Shown piece by piece: positions 7,370 to 15,321 of a stretch of 34,322 nt of DNA. The position numbers were made by a program, and so were the translations under genes. The notes below the pieces were generated by a model. It ran no database searches and had not been told where the DNA came from. It was given only the letters and a program-made list of their open reading frames with translations. The stretch covers positions 1 to 34,322 of the forward strand of contig CANQAR010000042.1 of assembly GCA_947588845.1 (NCBI GenBank), given 5' to 3'. This DNA comes from an uncultured Lachnospiraceae bacterium (lineage in GTDB: Bacteria; Bacillota; Clostridia; Lachnospirales; Lachnospiraceae). How positions within the stretch are numbered: the first letter of the stretch is position 1; each line of letters starts with the position of its first letter.

Positions 7370-7852
7370 ATGGGAAAAAGAACAGATTACATCTCGTGGG
7401 ATGAGTATTTTATGAGTGTCGCGCATCTCGCGGGGATGCGCTCAAAGGATCCGAACACGCAGGTGGGTGCCTGCATTGTGAGCAGTGACAACAAGATTTT
7501 ATCGATAGGCTATAATGGTCTGCCGATCGGATGTTCGGATGATGAGTTCCCGTGGGAGCGGGAAGGGGAGGAACTGGACACAAAATATCTGTATACGGTG
7601 CACAGCGAGCTGAATGCGATTCTCAATTACCGGGGCGGGAGTCTCGAGGGAGCAAAGCTTTATGTGTCTCTGTTTCCGTGCAATGAATGTGCGAAGGCGA
7701 TTATTCAGGCCGGGATCAGGACGGTTGTGTATGATGAAGATAAGTACTGTGATACGCCTTCGGTTATTGCGTCAAAGCGGATGATGGATGCGGCGGGCGT
7801 GCGGTATTACCGTTATCAGAGGACGGGGCGGAAGATTGAATTTACAGTGTAG
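7370..7852 (+). CDS. Deoxycytidylate (dCMP) deaminase, ComEB-like
   Basis: The 160-residue zinc enzyme converts dCMP to dUMP for thymidylate synthesis. Zinc-site motifs are visible: HSELNAI (the usual HAE with Ser in the middle position) and PCNECAKAI. The front part TDYISWDEYFMSVAHLAGMRSKDPNTQVGACIV is typical of the dCMP deaminase/ComEB group. The start at 7370 has GGAG 6 nt upstream. An ATG at 7358, four codons earlier and preceded by AAGGCGGCGG, is also possible. The enzyme acts alone here; no thymidylate synthase is in the window. Confidence 0.9.
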   Translation: MGKRTDYISWDEYFMSVAHLAGMRSKDPNTQVGACIVSSDNKILSIGYNGLPIGCSDDEFPWEREGEELDTKYLYTVHSELNAILNYRGGSLEGAKLYVSLFPCNECAKAIIQAGIRTVVYDEDKYCDTPSVIASKRMMDAAGVRYYRYQRTGRKIEFTV

Positions 7853-7880
7853 AAGAAAGCAGGGTACATGTTCTGGGATC

Positions 7881-8110
7881 GGGATGCAGAGAGCCGGGCT
7901 TGAAGATGCCTGCCCGGGACAGGAATTGGGCAGATTCCTGATATATGGGAGGAGATGTTCCGGGAGAGTCGCTGCCTGGAAGGGAAGAGGAATTGGCGCT
8001 CGTTTCTGATTGCTGGATCCGGAGATGTTCCGGGAAAGCCGCTGCCTGGAAGGGAAGCAGAATTGGAGCTTGTTTCTGACTGCTGGATCCGGAGATGTTT
8101 CGGGGGTCTG
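7881..8110 (+). repeat. 70-bp tandem repeats between dCMP deaminase and the FadR-type regulator
   Basis: Units beginning GGAGATGTTC start at 7951 and 8021 and are about 85-90% alike over 70 bases. A third start (GGAGATGTTT) at 8091 decays after about 20 bases, and a weaker earlier copy is visible at 7881-7950 (AGGAATTGGG…TGATATATGGGA). Since 70 is not divisible by three, no continuous protein repeat is encoded. The 383-base gap 7853-8235 holds no other feature I can support. Confidence 0.85.
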
Positions 8111-8235
8111 CTGACTGACAGAAAGCGCCCGTTTTTACATATGGTTAAAAAGAAGCCTCTGTCCTTTAAGAAAACGGTAATTGACGAAAGCAGAATGGAG
8201 GGGGAGTATTCCCGCGGACAGCGGGAGAAATGCAG

Positions 8236-8955
8236 ATGTACGAATTTGAGAAGGCTGACAGAGAATTGCTTGGAAATCAAATAGAGAATAAGCTGCTGGA
8301 ATATATTCAGAAGGAACCGGTGAAGATCGGAGCGAAGCTGCCCAATGAGTTTGAGCTTGCGGAGAAGTTCGGCGTGGGGCGCAGTACGATCCGGGAGGCG
8401 GTAAAGAGTCTTGTTGTCAAGGGAATCCTGGAGGTGCGCCGCGGGTCGGGTACGTATGTTGTCAGTACCTGCCTGCCGCAGAATGATCCGCTTGGGCTGG
8501 CGAAACTGCAGGACAAGTACAAACTGGCGCTGGAGCTGTTTGATGTCAGGCTGATGCTGGAGCCGGAGATTGTCTCGATGGCGGCGGAGAATGCTGATGG
8601 GGAGGATCTGGAGCAGCTGAAGAGGCTCTGCGATGAGACGGAGCAGATGTATCTGAGCGGGCAGGATCACATTCCGAAGGATATTGAGTTTCACACCTGT
8701 ATTGCGCGGTGCAGCAAGAACCGGGTGGTGGAGATGCTGGTGCCGATCATTAACACGGCGGTCGTGACGTTTGCGGATCTGACGCGGTATCTGCTTAAGG
8801 ATGAGACGCTCAGCACACACCGGGCGATCGTGGATGCGGTGACTGCCCATGATCCGATGGGAGCGCGGTGTGCGATGGTGATGCATCTGACTTACAACCG
8901 GCAGGAAATCATCAGACAAATGAAGGAGCACAGGAGTGCGGATTTGAAAAATTAG
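8236..8955 (+). CDS. GntR-type transcriptional regulator, FadR (FCD) subfamily
   Basis: The 239-residue regulator has an N-terminal winged helix (KLPNEFELAEKFGVGRSTIREAVKSLVVKGILEVRRGSGTYV, by motif) and a C-terminal all-helical FCD ligand domain. The FCD metal-site pattern is visible: Asp in LFDVRLMLEPE, His in DIEFHTCIA and a His near the end. The start at 8236 is preferred over 8230 because GGGAG (8223-8227) is 8 nt from it and only 2 nt from the earlier ATG. The position directly before GntP and a sugar-acid-type dehydratase suggests a repressor relieved by an aldonate or its keto-deoxy product. Confidence 0.9.
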   Translation: MYEFEKADRELLGNQIENKLLEYIQKEPVKIGAKLPNEFELAEKFGVGRSTIREAVKSLVVKGILEVRRGSGTYVVSTCLPQNDPLGLAKLQDKYKLALELFDVRLMLEPEIVSMAAENADGEDLEQLKRLCDETEQMYLSGQDHIPKDIEFHTCIARCSKNRVVEMLVPIINTAVVTFADLTRYLLKDETLSTHRAIVDAVTAHDPMGARCAMVMHLTYNRQEIIRQMKEHRSADLKN

Positions 8956-8975
8956 TAAAAATAGATAAAATTTAG

Positions 8976-9008
8976 GGGTTTCCGGGCAGGAAATCCTTTC
9001 TTTTTTTG
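8976..9008 (+). terminator. Probable terminator of the FadR-type gene
   Basis: GGGTTTCC (8976-8983) pairs with GGAAATCC (8989-8996) including one G·T pair, with a 5-nt loop and then CTTTCTTTTTTTG. It lies 20 bases after the regulator stop codon. Confidence 0.7.
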
Positions 9009-9078
9009 TGGAAAAAAGAGAAAACATCAGACAACATTGACAAAATTAAGGGGAAGTGCTATATTTCTAATATAAAAC

Positions 9079-9092
9079 ATATGACGTCATAT
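9079..9092. promoter_or_regulatory. Perfect 14-bp palindrome, candidate operator upstream of gntP
   Basis: ATATGACGTCATAT is self-complementary. It lies between the FadR-type gene and gntP in a 521-base gap, where a GntR-family dimer would be expected to bind. No clear -35/-10 pair was singled out nearby, so the promoter position is open. Confidence 0.45.
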
Positions 9093-9352
9093 AAATATGG
9101 ACCAAGAGGAGTGGTATAAAGCAAAAGAGGTCTGATGACTCGTATGATAATGACAGGAAAACAAGATGACATAATGCCAGGAACAAAAGATCTGCGTGTT
9201 CTGTGTTTTCATGGAAAAGCGTGATACGGAAAAATACATCCAAAACCTTTTTCATGGAAAGATTTGGGATTTGAGGTGTTTCGAAATTATGAGGCGCTGT
9301 GTGTCAGCGGCGCATGTTCTGTGCCGGCCGGGGTCAGGCAAAGGCCCGCAGC

Positions 9353-9449
9353 AAAACGGAATCGCAGAATAATCCGTGGCATCATGAGGACAAAAAATTT
9401 TTTGATTCCGGCACCATGGGGGCAAAATATCTTTTGATTCAAGTATCAT
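9353..9449. repeat. Dispersed hairpin repeat, double copy, upstream of gntP
   Basis: Two adjacent imperfect hairpins share the pattern GGCAYCAT-GRGG-CAAAA…TTTTGA: GAGGACAAAAAA/TTTTTTGATTCC at about 9386-9408 and GGGGCAAAA/TTTTGATTC at about 9419-9440. The stretch before them (CGCAGAATAATCCGTGGCATCAT) resembles 12644-12670. Relatives lie at 12661, 24708 and 33895. Confidence 0.65.
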
Positions 9450-9476
9450 TACATGTAAGAAAGAGAGGAAAATGTT

Positions 9477-10835
9477 ATGACAGCTGAAACAGCTTTAAAC
9501 CCGACCCGGCTCGTCCTGGCGGCGATCATCGGTCTTATTATTCTGCTGGTTTTGATCATCAAATTTAATGTACAGGCAATGATCGCCATCCTGGTCGGTG
9601 CGATCGCGATCGGTTTGATTGCGGGCATGCCGCTGGAGGATATCGTCACGGCGGTCAACGATGGTATTGGCAACACGTTGAAGGGCATCGCTCTGCTGGT
9701 GGGACTCGGCTCCATGTTCGGCGCGATTCTGGAGGTTTCCGGCGGCGCGCAGACGCTGGCCGTCACACTCGTAAACAAGTTTGGCGATGAGAAAGCCGCG
9801 TGGGCGCTCGGCATCACCGGTCTGGTCATCGCAATGCCGGTGTTTTTTGACGCTGGTCTGATCATTCTGATTCCGCTGGCATTCTCCCTCGCAAAGAGAA
9901 CGAAACGTTCCTCGCTGCATTATGTGATCCCGCTGCTTGCAGGTCTGGCGGTCGGTCACGCATTCATTCCACCGACACCGGGTCCGGTTCTCGTGGCGAC
10001 GATGCTCAATGTGGAGCTTGGCTGGGTCATTCTGGTTGGTGTTTTCTGCGGCGTTTTCGCCATGATCGTGGCAGGTCCTATCTGGGGCAGCATCTGCGGC
10101 AAAAAGTTTTATGTTCCGGTTCCGGAGCGTGTCGCGAATCAGGAAGAATTTGACGAGAGCAAGCTTCCGAAGTTTGGAACAATTGTGGGCATCATCCTGA
10201 TCCCTCTGATTCTGATCATTCTGGATTCCATCGCGGGCGTTATCCCGGCGCTTGCTCCGGTTCAGCCGGTATTTGGTTTCCTCGGCGAGCCGTTTGTGGC
10301 CCTTCTGATCGCTACGATCGTCGCGATGTTCGTGCTTGGTCTGAAGCATGGCTATAATCTGAAAGAACTTGAGAGTATCATGACAAAATCACTGGAGCCG
10401 ACCGGCCTGATCCTGCTGGTAACCGCGTGCGGCGGCGTGCTCCGCTATGTACTGCAGTACTCCGGGCTTGGAGATGTGATCGGAAACGCGGTTTCTTCGA
10501 TGAATCTGCCGATCGTGGTTCTGGCTTTCATCATCGCTGTGCTGGTTCGTATCAGCGTAGGTTCCGCTACCGTCGCGATGACAATGGCGGCGGGTATCGT
10601 TGCGGCTCTTCCGGGCATCTCAGAGCTTTCACCGATGTATCTGGCATGTGTGACAGCGGCAGTCGCCGGCGGCGCGACCGTCTGCTCGCACTTTAATGAT
10701 TCCGGATTCTGGCTGGTGAAGTCTCTGGTGGGAATCGATGAGAAGACGACGCTGAAGACGTGGACGATCATGGAGACGCTTGTCGGCGGCACTGGTTTTG
10801 TGGTAGCATTGATTATATCGTTCTTTGTGGCTTAA
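9477..10835 (+). CDS. GntP-family proton symporter for gluconate or a related aldonate
   Basis: The 452-residue polytopic membrane protein has about a dozen hydrophobic segments. GntP hallmarks include GLGSMFGAILEVSGGAQTLA, the helix with ALGITGLVIAMPVFFDAGLIILIPL, and HAFIPPTPGPVLVATML, with a closing CSHFNDSGFWLVKSL. The family imports gluconate and other sugar acids with protons; the specificity cannot be read from sequence. GAGAGGA precedes the start. The dehydratase gene starts 16 bases after the stop, so transporter and enzyme form one operon. Confidence 0.93.
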   Translation: MTAETALNPTRLVLAAIIGLIILLVLIIKFNVQAMIAILVGAIAIGLIAGMPLEDIVTAVNDGIGNTLKGIALLVGLGSMFGAILEVSGGAQTLAVTLVNKFGDEKAAWALGITGLVIAMPVFFDAGLIILIPLAFSLAKRTKRSSLHYVIPLLAGLAVGHAFIPPTPGPVLVATMLNVELGWVILVGVFCGVFAMIVAGPIWGSICGKKFYVPVPERVANQEEFDESKLPKFGTIVGIILIPLILIILDSIAGVIPALAPVQPVFGFLGEPFVALLIATIVAMFVLGLKHGYNLKELESIMTKSLEPTGLILLVTACGGVLRYVLQYSGLGDVIGNAVSSMNLPIVVLAFIIAVLVRISVGSATVAMTMAAGIVAALPGISELSPMYLACVTAAVAGGATVCSHFNDSGFWLVKSLVGIDEKTTLKTWTIMETLVGGTGFVVALIISFFVA

Positions 10836-10851
10836 TTGAGGAGGTTAAAAA

Positions 10852-12606
10852 ATGGGTTGTTTGAGAAGTCAGGAACTGAGAAAACTTGCGCCTGAGATCG
10901 ACCCGCTGCGTCTCGGCACGGGCTGGAAGCCAGAAGATCTCGGGAAACCGCAGATTTTTATTGAGAGTACATTTGGAGACAGTCATCCGGGAAGCGGCCA
11001 TCTGGACAAGCTGGTGGCGGCTGCCCGCGAGGGTATCACGGCGGCAGGCGGATACGGCGCGCGCTATTTCTGCACCGATATCTGTGACGGCGAGAGCCAG
11101 GGCACGGACGGCATCAACTTCTCGCTGGCAAGCCGTGAGATGATCGCGAACATGATCGAGATCCAGGCGAACGCGACGCCGTTTGACGCGGGTGTATTCA
11201 TGGCGAGCTGTGACAAGGGAATGCCGGCAAACCTGATTGGGCTTGCGCGTGTGAATATTCCTTCGGTCGTCATGACCGGCGGTACGATGGCGGCAGGCCC
11301 GGAAATGCTGACGCTCGAGCAGCTGGGCATGTATTCGGCGATGTATGAGAGAGGCGAGATCGACGAGGCGAAGCTCTGCTGGGCAAAAGAAAACGCCTGC
11401 CCGAGCTGCGGCGCCTGCTCGTTCATTGGCACGGCTTCCACAATGCAGATCATGGCGGAGGCTCTCGGACTTTCCCTTCCGGGCAGCGCGCTTCTTCCGG
11501 CCACGAGTCCGGATCTGCTCGACTATGCGCGCCGGGCCGGCGAGCTGGCAGTGAAGCTTGCTCAGATGGACAATATGAGACCTTCCGATATCGTGACGAT
11601 GAAGAGTTTTGAGAATGCGATCATGGTGCATGCCGCGATTTCCGGCTCCACCAACGCGCTGCTGCATATTCCGGCGATCGCGCATGAGTTCGGCATTGAG
11701 ATCACAGGCGATACGTTTGACCGTCTGCACCGCGGCGCTCACTATCTCCTTGATCTCCGTCCGGCAGGACGCTGGCCGGCAGAATTCTTCTACTATGCGG
11801 GCGGCGTTCCGGCGATCATGGAGGAGATTAAGAGCGTGCTCCATCTCGACGTGATGACCGTGACCGGAAAGACGCTCGGCGAGAATCTGGAGGAGCTGAA
11901 GCAGAGCGGTTACTATGAGCGCTGCCAGAAGTGGCTTGACAAGGCGAACGAGCGGTACGGCGTCCACATGACGAAGGAAGATATCATCCGTCCGTTTGAC
12001 AAGGCGATCGGCACGGACGGTTCCATCGCGGTTCTCAAGGGCAACCTTGCTCCGGAAGGAGCTGTCATCAAACATACGGCCTGCCCGAAGGAGATGTTCT
12101 CCGCAGTGCTCCGCGCCCGTCCGTTTGACAGCGAGGAAGAGTGTATCGACGCGGTTCTTCATCACAAAGTGCAGCCGGGCGACGCGGTGTTCATCCGCTA
12201 CGAAGGCCCGAAGGGTTCCGGCATGCCGGAGATGTTCTACACCTCCGAAGCAATTTCCTCCGATAAGGAGCTTGGCAAGAGCATTGCGCTGATCACGGAC
12301 GGACGTTTCTCCGGCGCATCCACGGGCCCGGTGATCGGTCACTGCAGTCCGGAAGCGCAGGCAGGCGGCCCGATCGCTCTCGTCGAGGAGGACGATCTGA
12401 TCCAGCTTGACGTGAAGGAACGGATTCTCGCGATCGTCGGCGTCAAGGGAGAGCGGAAGACTCCGGAGGAAATCGACGCGATCCTCGAGGAGCGCAAAAA
12501 GAACTGGCAGCCAAAGCCGGTGAAGTATACACGCGGCGTGCTCCGTCTCTTCTCGGAGCTGGCGGCGTCCCCAATGAAGGGCGCATACCTGGAATATGAC
12601 AAATAA
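10852..12606 (+). CDS. IlvD/Edd-family dehydratase, probably acting on a sugar acid
   Basis: The 584-residue iron-sulfur dehydratase has cluster cysteines in SCDKGMPANLIG and in CPSCGACSFIGTASTMQ. The C-terminal signature is DGRFSGASTGPVIGHCSPEA. Biosynthetic dihydroxyacid dehydratases usually have GxCGGMYTANTM at the second site; the GTASTM form here is closer to sugar-acid dehydratases. No ilv genes are nearby, while GntP is directly upstream. The likely reaction is aldonate to 2-keto-3-deoxyaldonate. The downstream kinase and aldolase are not in the window. AGGAGG lies before the start. Confidence 0.88.
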   Translation: MGCLRSQELRKLAPEIDPLRLGTGWKPEDLGKPQIFIESTFGDSHPGSGHLDKLVAAAREGITAAGGYGARYFCTDICDGESQGTDGINFSLASREMIANMIEIQANATPFDAGVFMASCDKGMPANLIGLARVNIPSVVMTGGTMAAGPEMLTLEQLGMYSAMYERGEIDEAKLCWAKENACPSCGACSFIGTASTMQIMAEALGLSLPGSALLPATSPDLLDYARRAGELAVKLAQMDNMRPSDIVTMKSFENAIMVHAAISGSTNALLHIPAIAHEFGIEITGDTFDRLHRGAHYLLDLRPAGRWPAEFFYYAGGVPAIMEEIKSVLHLDVMTVTGKTLGENLEELKQSGYYERCQKWLDKANERYGVHMTKEDIIRPFDKAIGTDGSIAVLKGNLAPEGAVIKHTACPKEMFSAVLRARPFDSEEECIDAVLHHKVQPGDAVFIRYEGPKGSGMPEMFYTSEAISSDKELGKSIALITDGRFSGASTGPVIGHCSPEAQAGGPIALVEEDDLIQLDVKERILAIVGVKGERKTPEEIDAILEERKKNWQPKPVKYTRGVLRLFSELAASPMKGAYLEYDK

Positions 12607-12639
12607 AACAAAGCAAGCTGGCACAACGGAATTGCGTGA

Positions 12640-12702
12640 GCATGAAATGCGGAGCAATTCGTGGCATCATAGGGGCAAAATCCCTTTTGACCCCAGCATC
12701 AT
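12640..12702. repeat. Dispersed hairpin repeat downstream of the dehydratase
   Basis: GTGGCATCAT, AGGGGCAAAA, then CTTTTGACCCC and AGCATCAT (12661-12702) form an imperfect stem. The preceding bases 12644-12660 (GCGGAGCAATTC) match the same flank at 9360-9378. Confidence 0.65.
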
Positions 12703-12748
12703 ATGATATTTGAAATAGGAATTATGAAAAATCCCCCTGACCAGGAAA

Positions 12749-12787
12749 AGAACACTTTCGGGAATAAACCCTGAAGGTGTTCTTTTT
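12749..12787 (+). terminator. Strong Rho-independent terminator
   Basis: AGAACACTTTCGGG (12749-12762) pairs with CCCTGAAGGTGTTCT (12769-12783) around AATAA-type loop bases, with two wobble-level differences, followed by TTTTT. It ends the gntP-dehydratase operon. The rest of the 12607-12952 gap holds the repeat at 12640-12702 and the alternative stems at 12790-12866. Confidence 0.85.
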
Positions 12788-12789
12788 CT

Positions 12790-12866
12790 GTTACGGTTCA
12801 CACCATCATTTCTGTGCATCGCGGAGCGTTGTTGCTGGTCACGGAGTGAACAGTAACAACCGTAAC
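12790..12866. promoter_or_regulatory. Mutually exclusive stem-loops before the first wall-binding protein gene
   Basis: GTTACGGTTCAC (12790-12801) can pair with GTGAACAGTAAC (12846-12857, 11 of 12), while its first nine bases also pair perfectly with AACCGTAAC (12858-12866). The two pairings exclude each other. It may be structural repeat debris or an RNA switch; sequence alone cannot decide. Confidence 0.4.
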
Positions 12867-12952
12867 TATCAGTATGGAAAAATCAGGAAAAATTGTTGAA
12901 CTCTATTAGAATATATAGTATAGTCTAAATAAAAAAGACAAGGTGTTTGTTT

Positions 12953-13861
12953 ATGAGTAAGAAAAAGAGTATTCTGCTGATTGCCGTATTGCTGATATGC
13001 TGTAGCCTGTCCGGTATCTGTGCGTCTGCGGAAACGGGCGCTGTGAAGAAAAGCGCGCAGACGAAGACGAATTCGAAAAAGAAGGAAAAGAAAAAAAAGA
13101 AAAAGGATGACCCGGCCCGGCCCGGCTGGCATACGAAGGCGAACGGCAAAAAATATTATGTCAAAAGCGACGGAAAAAGGGCTGTCGGATGGGTAAAGAT
13201 CGACAATAAGTATTATTACTTTAAGGCGAACGGTATTCTCACTTCGAAAACCGGCTGGGTGCAGAACAAGGGATATACTTATTACATCCGCAAAGACAGA
13301 ATCCGCTGCGAATCGTGCCTTTTTGCGATTGATGGAAAATATTATTATTTTGATCAGGCGGGAAGGCTTGTAACCAACAAGCGCGCGTATGCCCTGGGGA
13401 AACGGTATTACAACATTGACAGCAATGGTGTGGCAGAGCAGATTTCCGCGCTGGAAGCACAGTGTGAGCTGGAAGCGCAGAAGTTTATCAACAAACACAC
13501 AAAGACGACCATGTCGCAGCAGGAGAAGCTGAGAGCCTGCTTCCGGTATCTGCTTGCGTATATGCGTTATCGTCCGCAGGCGCCGAACTGGTCGGAATTT
13601 AAAGTAAAAGAGTGGTATTACCAGAAAGCAGTCAAAACCTTCCGTTCTCCCACGCTTGACGGCAACTGTTATTCTTTTGCCTGCACGGTGGCGGCCTGTG
13701 CAAAAGAGCTCGGTTACAAGCCGACGGTGGTTGTGATCACGGCCGATCATGGTTTTGTGATGATCGACGGGAAGTATTATGACAACATGAAGGGCGGCCT
13801 GTTTGGTTCGGCTGTACCGTCCTGTCCGGGATACCAGGTGTACACGAAAGCGGAATTTTAA
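12953..13861 (+). CDS. Secreted wall-binding-repeat protein with C-terminal transglutaminase-like domain
   Basis: The 302-residue protein has a signal peptide (SILLIAVLLICCSLSGICASA) and a very basic Lys-rich linker at about 35-52. Aromatic CW-binding-type repeats follow (KKYYVKSDGKRAVGW, KYYYFKANG, KYYYFDQAG, KRYYNIDSNG) at about 60-165. The C-terminal domain has Cys in DGNCYSFAC (about 238), His in TADHGF (about 265) and Asp in KYYDN (about 277), the C-H-D order of transglutaminase-like enzymes. It probably sits on the cell surface and cleaves or links peptides. AAGGTG precedes the ATG at 12953; an in-frame TTG at 12947 is less likely. Confidence 0.82.
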   Translation: MSKKKSILLIAVLLICCSLSGICASAETGAVKKSAQTKTNSKKKEKKKKKKDDPARPGWHTKANGKKYYVKSDGKRAVGWVKIDNKYYYFKANGILTSKTGWVQNKGYTYYIRKDRIRCESCLFAIDGKYYYFDQAGRLVTNKRAYALGKRYYNIDSNGVAEQISALEAQCELEAQKFINKHTKTTMSQQEKLRACFRYLLAYMRYRPQAPNWSEFKVKEWYYQKAVKTFRSPTLDGNCYSFACTVAACAKELGYKPTVVVITADHGFVMIDGKYYDNMKGGLFGSAVPSCPGYQVYTKAEF

Positions 13862-13863
13862 GC

Positions 13864-13925
13864 TGCGGTTTGCGCATCGCTGTCTGCGGGATGAGTTTCG
13901 TACGTTTTGTGCAAAGTGAACCGCA
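13864..13925. repeat. Intergenic inverted repeat
   Basis: TGCGGTT (13864-13870) is perfectly complementary to AACCGCA (13919-13925). TGCGCA at 13871-13876 nearly pairs with TGTGCA at 13908-13913. The stem fills the gap between two secreted-protein genes. There is no T-run. Confidence 0.5.
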
Positions 13926-14537
13926 ATGGATGAAGGAGGGATTATCTCGAAAACGAAGAGAATAATTGGAAAGGCAGTTTTGTTTATTCTTTGCTGCATG
14001 CTGCTGCAGCCGCGGATTGTCTGTGTAAAGGCAGCCGGGGAATCCGGCCTTGCGGCATCCGGCAGGAAACTTTATTATTATGAGAATGGACAGAAGGTCA
14101 GGAACTGCTGGAAAAAAGTGGATGGCCATAAGTATTATTTTGGAAAGAACGGTGCGGCTTACATGGCGCCGAAGGCTCCTCAGATGAGCCAGAATGTTGT
14201 CTGCAAAACGATTGGAGGCGTGAAATACTGCTTTGATCAGAAAGGACATCTGGTGAAAAAGGGCGTATATGCGGATACGGCCGGGAATGCTTTTTCTGTT
14301 AAAAACGGCAAAGTGGACAAAGCCAGGACAAAGAAGATTCAGAAAGCGTCGGAGTATCTGGCAGATGCCCGAAAGATACGAGGTTATCTGGGAAAGCCGA
14401 AGAAAACGAGCGCCAGCAGCAGCTGTTTCCGCGACGGAGGAACAGATCTGATGCTCACTTATCCCCATGTCACACTGGCATTGTACAGGGATGACAGCAG
14501 CGGAGAAGAACTGGTGCTGTTTTTGGATCCAAGGTAG
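13926..14537 (+). CDS. Small secreted protein with two wall-binding-type repeats
   Basis: The 203-residue protein has a signal sequence (AVLFILCCMLLQPRIVCVKA) and two or three aromatic repeats (KLYYYENGQKVRNCW, HKYYFGKNGA, VKYCFDQKGH). The C-terminal domain contains SASSSCFRDGGTDLMLTYPHVTLALYRD. It lacks the Cys-His-Asp triad of its neighbours. The C-terminal part resembles a small beta domain found at the end of other clostridial surface proteins, but I cannot name it. The start is uncertain: AAGGAGGG lies after the ATG at 13926, suggesting either a leaderless-like ATG or an unusual start just downstream. Confidence 0.65.
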   Translation: MDEGGIISKTKRIIGKAVLFILCCMLLQPRIVCVKAAGESGLAASGRKLYYYENGQKVRNCWKKVDGHKYYFGKNGAAYMAPKAPQMSQNVVCKTIGGVKYCFDQKGHLVKKGVYADTAGNAFSVKNGKVDKARTKKIQKASEYLADARKIRGYLGKPKKTSASSSCFRDGGTDLMLTYPHVTLALYRDDSSGEELVLFLDPR

Positions 14538-14567
14538 AGACGACACGAAAGGATGGAATGGAGGAAA

Positions 14568-15302
14568 ATGAAAAAAAGAAGCATGCGTTTCATTTTGGCG
14601 CTGTTCCTGCTGCTTGCAGCTTTTGGCACGGTGTCCGTACAGGCAAAAGAGGAAACGCCGGCTGTGCGCACGGCGGCAAAGCAGGGCTGGAAGAAGGTCG
14701 GCGGGAAAAAATATTATATTGGCGCGGATGGAAAAGCGGTGACCGGGCTGCAAAAAATCGGCGGAAAATACTACTGTTTTAATAAAAAGGGGCAGATGCT
14801 GAAAAATAAACCGGCTTATCAGGTCGGAAAAAACTATTACGTCATTGATTCCAAAGGCGTGGCAAGAAAAATGTCCGAGGCGGAGGAACTGGCTGTCAGG
14901 CAGCTGAAAAAGCTTTCCAAACAGAAACTGCGCGCTGCGTTTGATTGGGCGGCGAAGCTTCCGTATCAGGTGATCAGCACCAGCGGGAAGACGCCGCAGG
15001 ATTTTGCGTCTTACGGTTTTAGCTATGGCCGGGGGGACTGCAATGTGCAGGCATGTACGTTTTGTTATATGGCAAAAGTGCTTGGGTATGATGCGCATTA
15101 TGTGAAAGGAACGGTTCCTCAGGCGAACGGCACGGATGGAAAGCATGCGTGGGTGGAGATCGACATAAAAGGGAAAACTTATGTGTTCGATCCGAATCTG
15201 GCAGGGCAGTATGCGTCTGTGTACGGAAAAAATACCGGATGGAAGTTCCAGTATGGCGCAAAGCATACTTATAAGTATCAGAATATAGAGAGAGTAAATT
15301 AG
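14568..15302 (+). CDS. Secreted transglutaminase-like protein with wall-binding-type repeats
   Basis: The protein has 244 residues. After a clear signal peptide (MKKRSMRFILALFLLLAAF…VQA) come two to three aromatic repeats (KKYYIGADGKAVTGL, KYYCFNKKGQ, KNYYVIDSKG). A compact transglutaminase-like domain follows, with Cys in GRGDCNVQAC (about 158), His in GKHAWVEID (about 193) and Asp in YVFDPN (about 208). This domain is best preserved in this member of the trio. It is likely surface-located and may process peptidoglycan stem peptides or proteins. An in-frame ATG at 14553 is an alternative start; neither has ideally spaced GGAGG. Confidence 0.82.
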   Translation: MKKRSMRFILALFLLLAAFGTVSVQAKEETPAVRTAAKQGWKKVGGKKYYIGADGKAVTGLQKIGGKYYCFNKKGQMLKNKPAYQVGKNYYVIDSKGVARKMSEAEELAVRQLKKLSKQKLRAAFDWAAKLPYQVISTSGKTPQDFASYGFSYGRGDCNVQACTFCYMAKVLGYDAHYVKGTVPQANGTDGKHAWVEIDIKGKTYVFDPNLAGQYASVYGKNTGWKFQYGAKHTYKYQNIERVN

Positions 15303-15321
15303 GGCTTGAAAGGACAGAGTT

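Noticed and set aside
7951-8110. CRISPR or attachment-site array
   Set aside because: The 70-bp units abut directly with no spacers, and no integrase or cas gene is nearby.
10813-12657. Long minus-strand open frame opposite the dehydratase gene
   Set aside because: Shadow of a GC-rich coding strand; composition is His/Arg-rich and no ribosome binding site or family motif is present.
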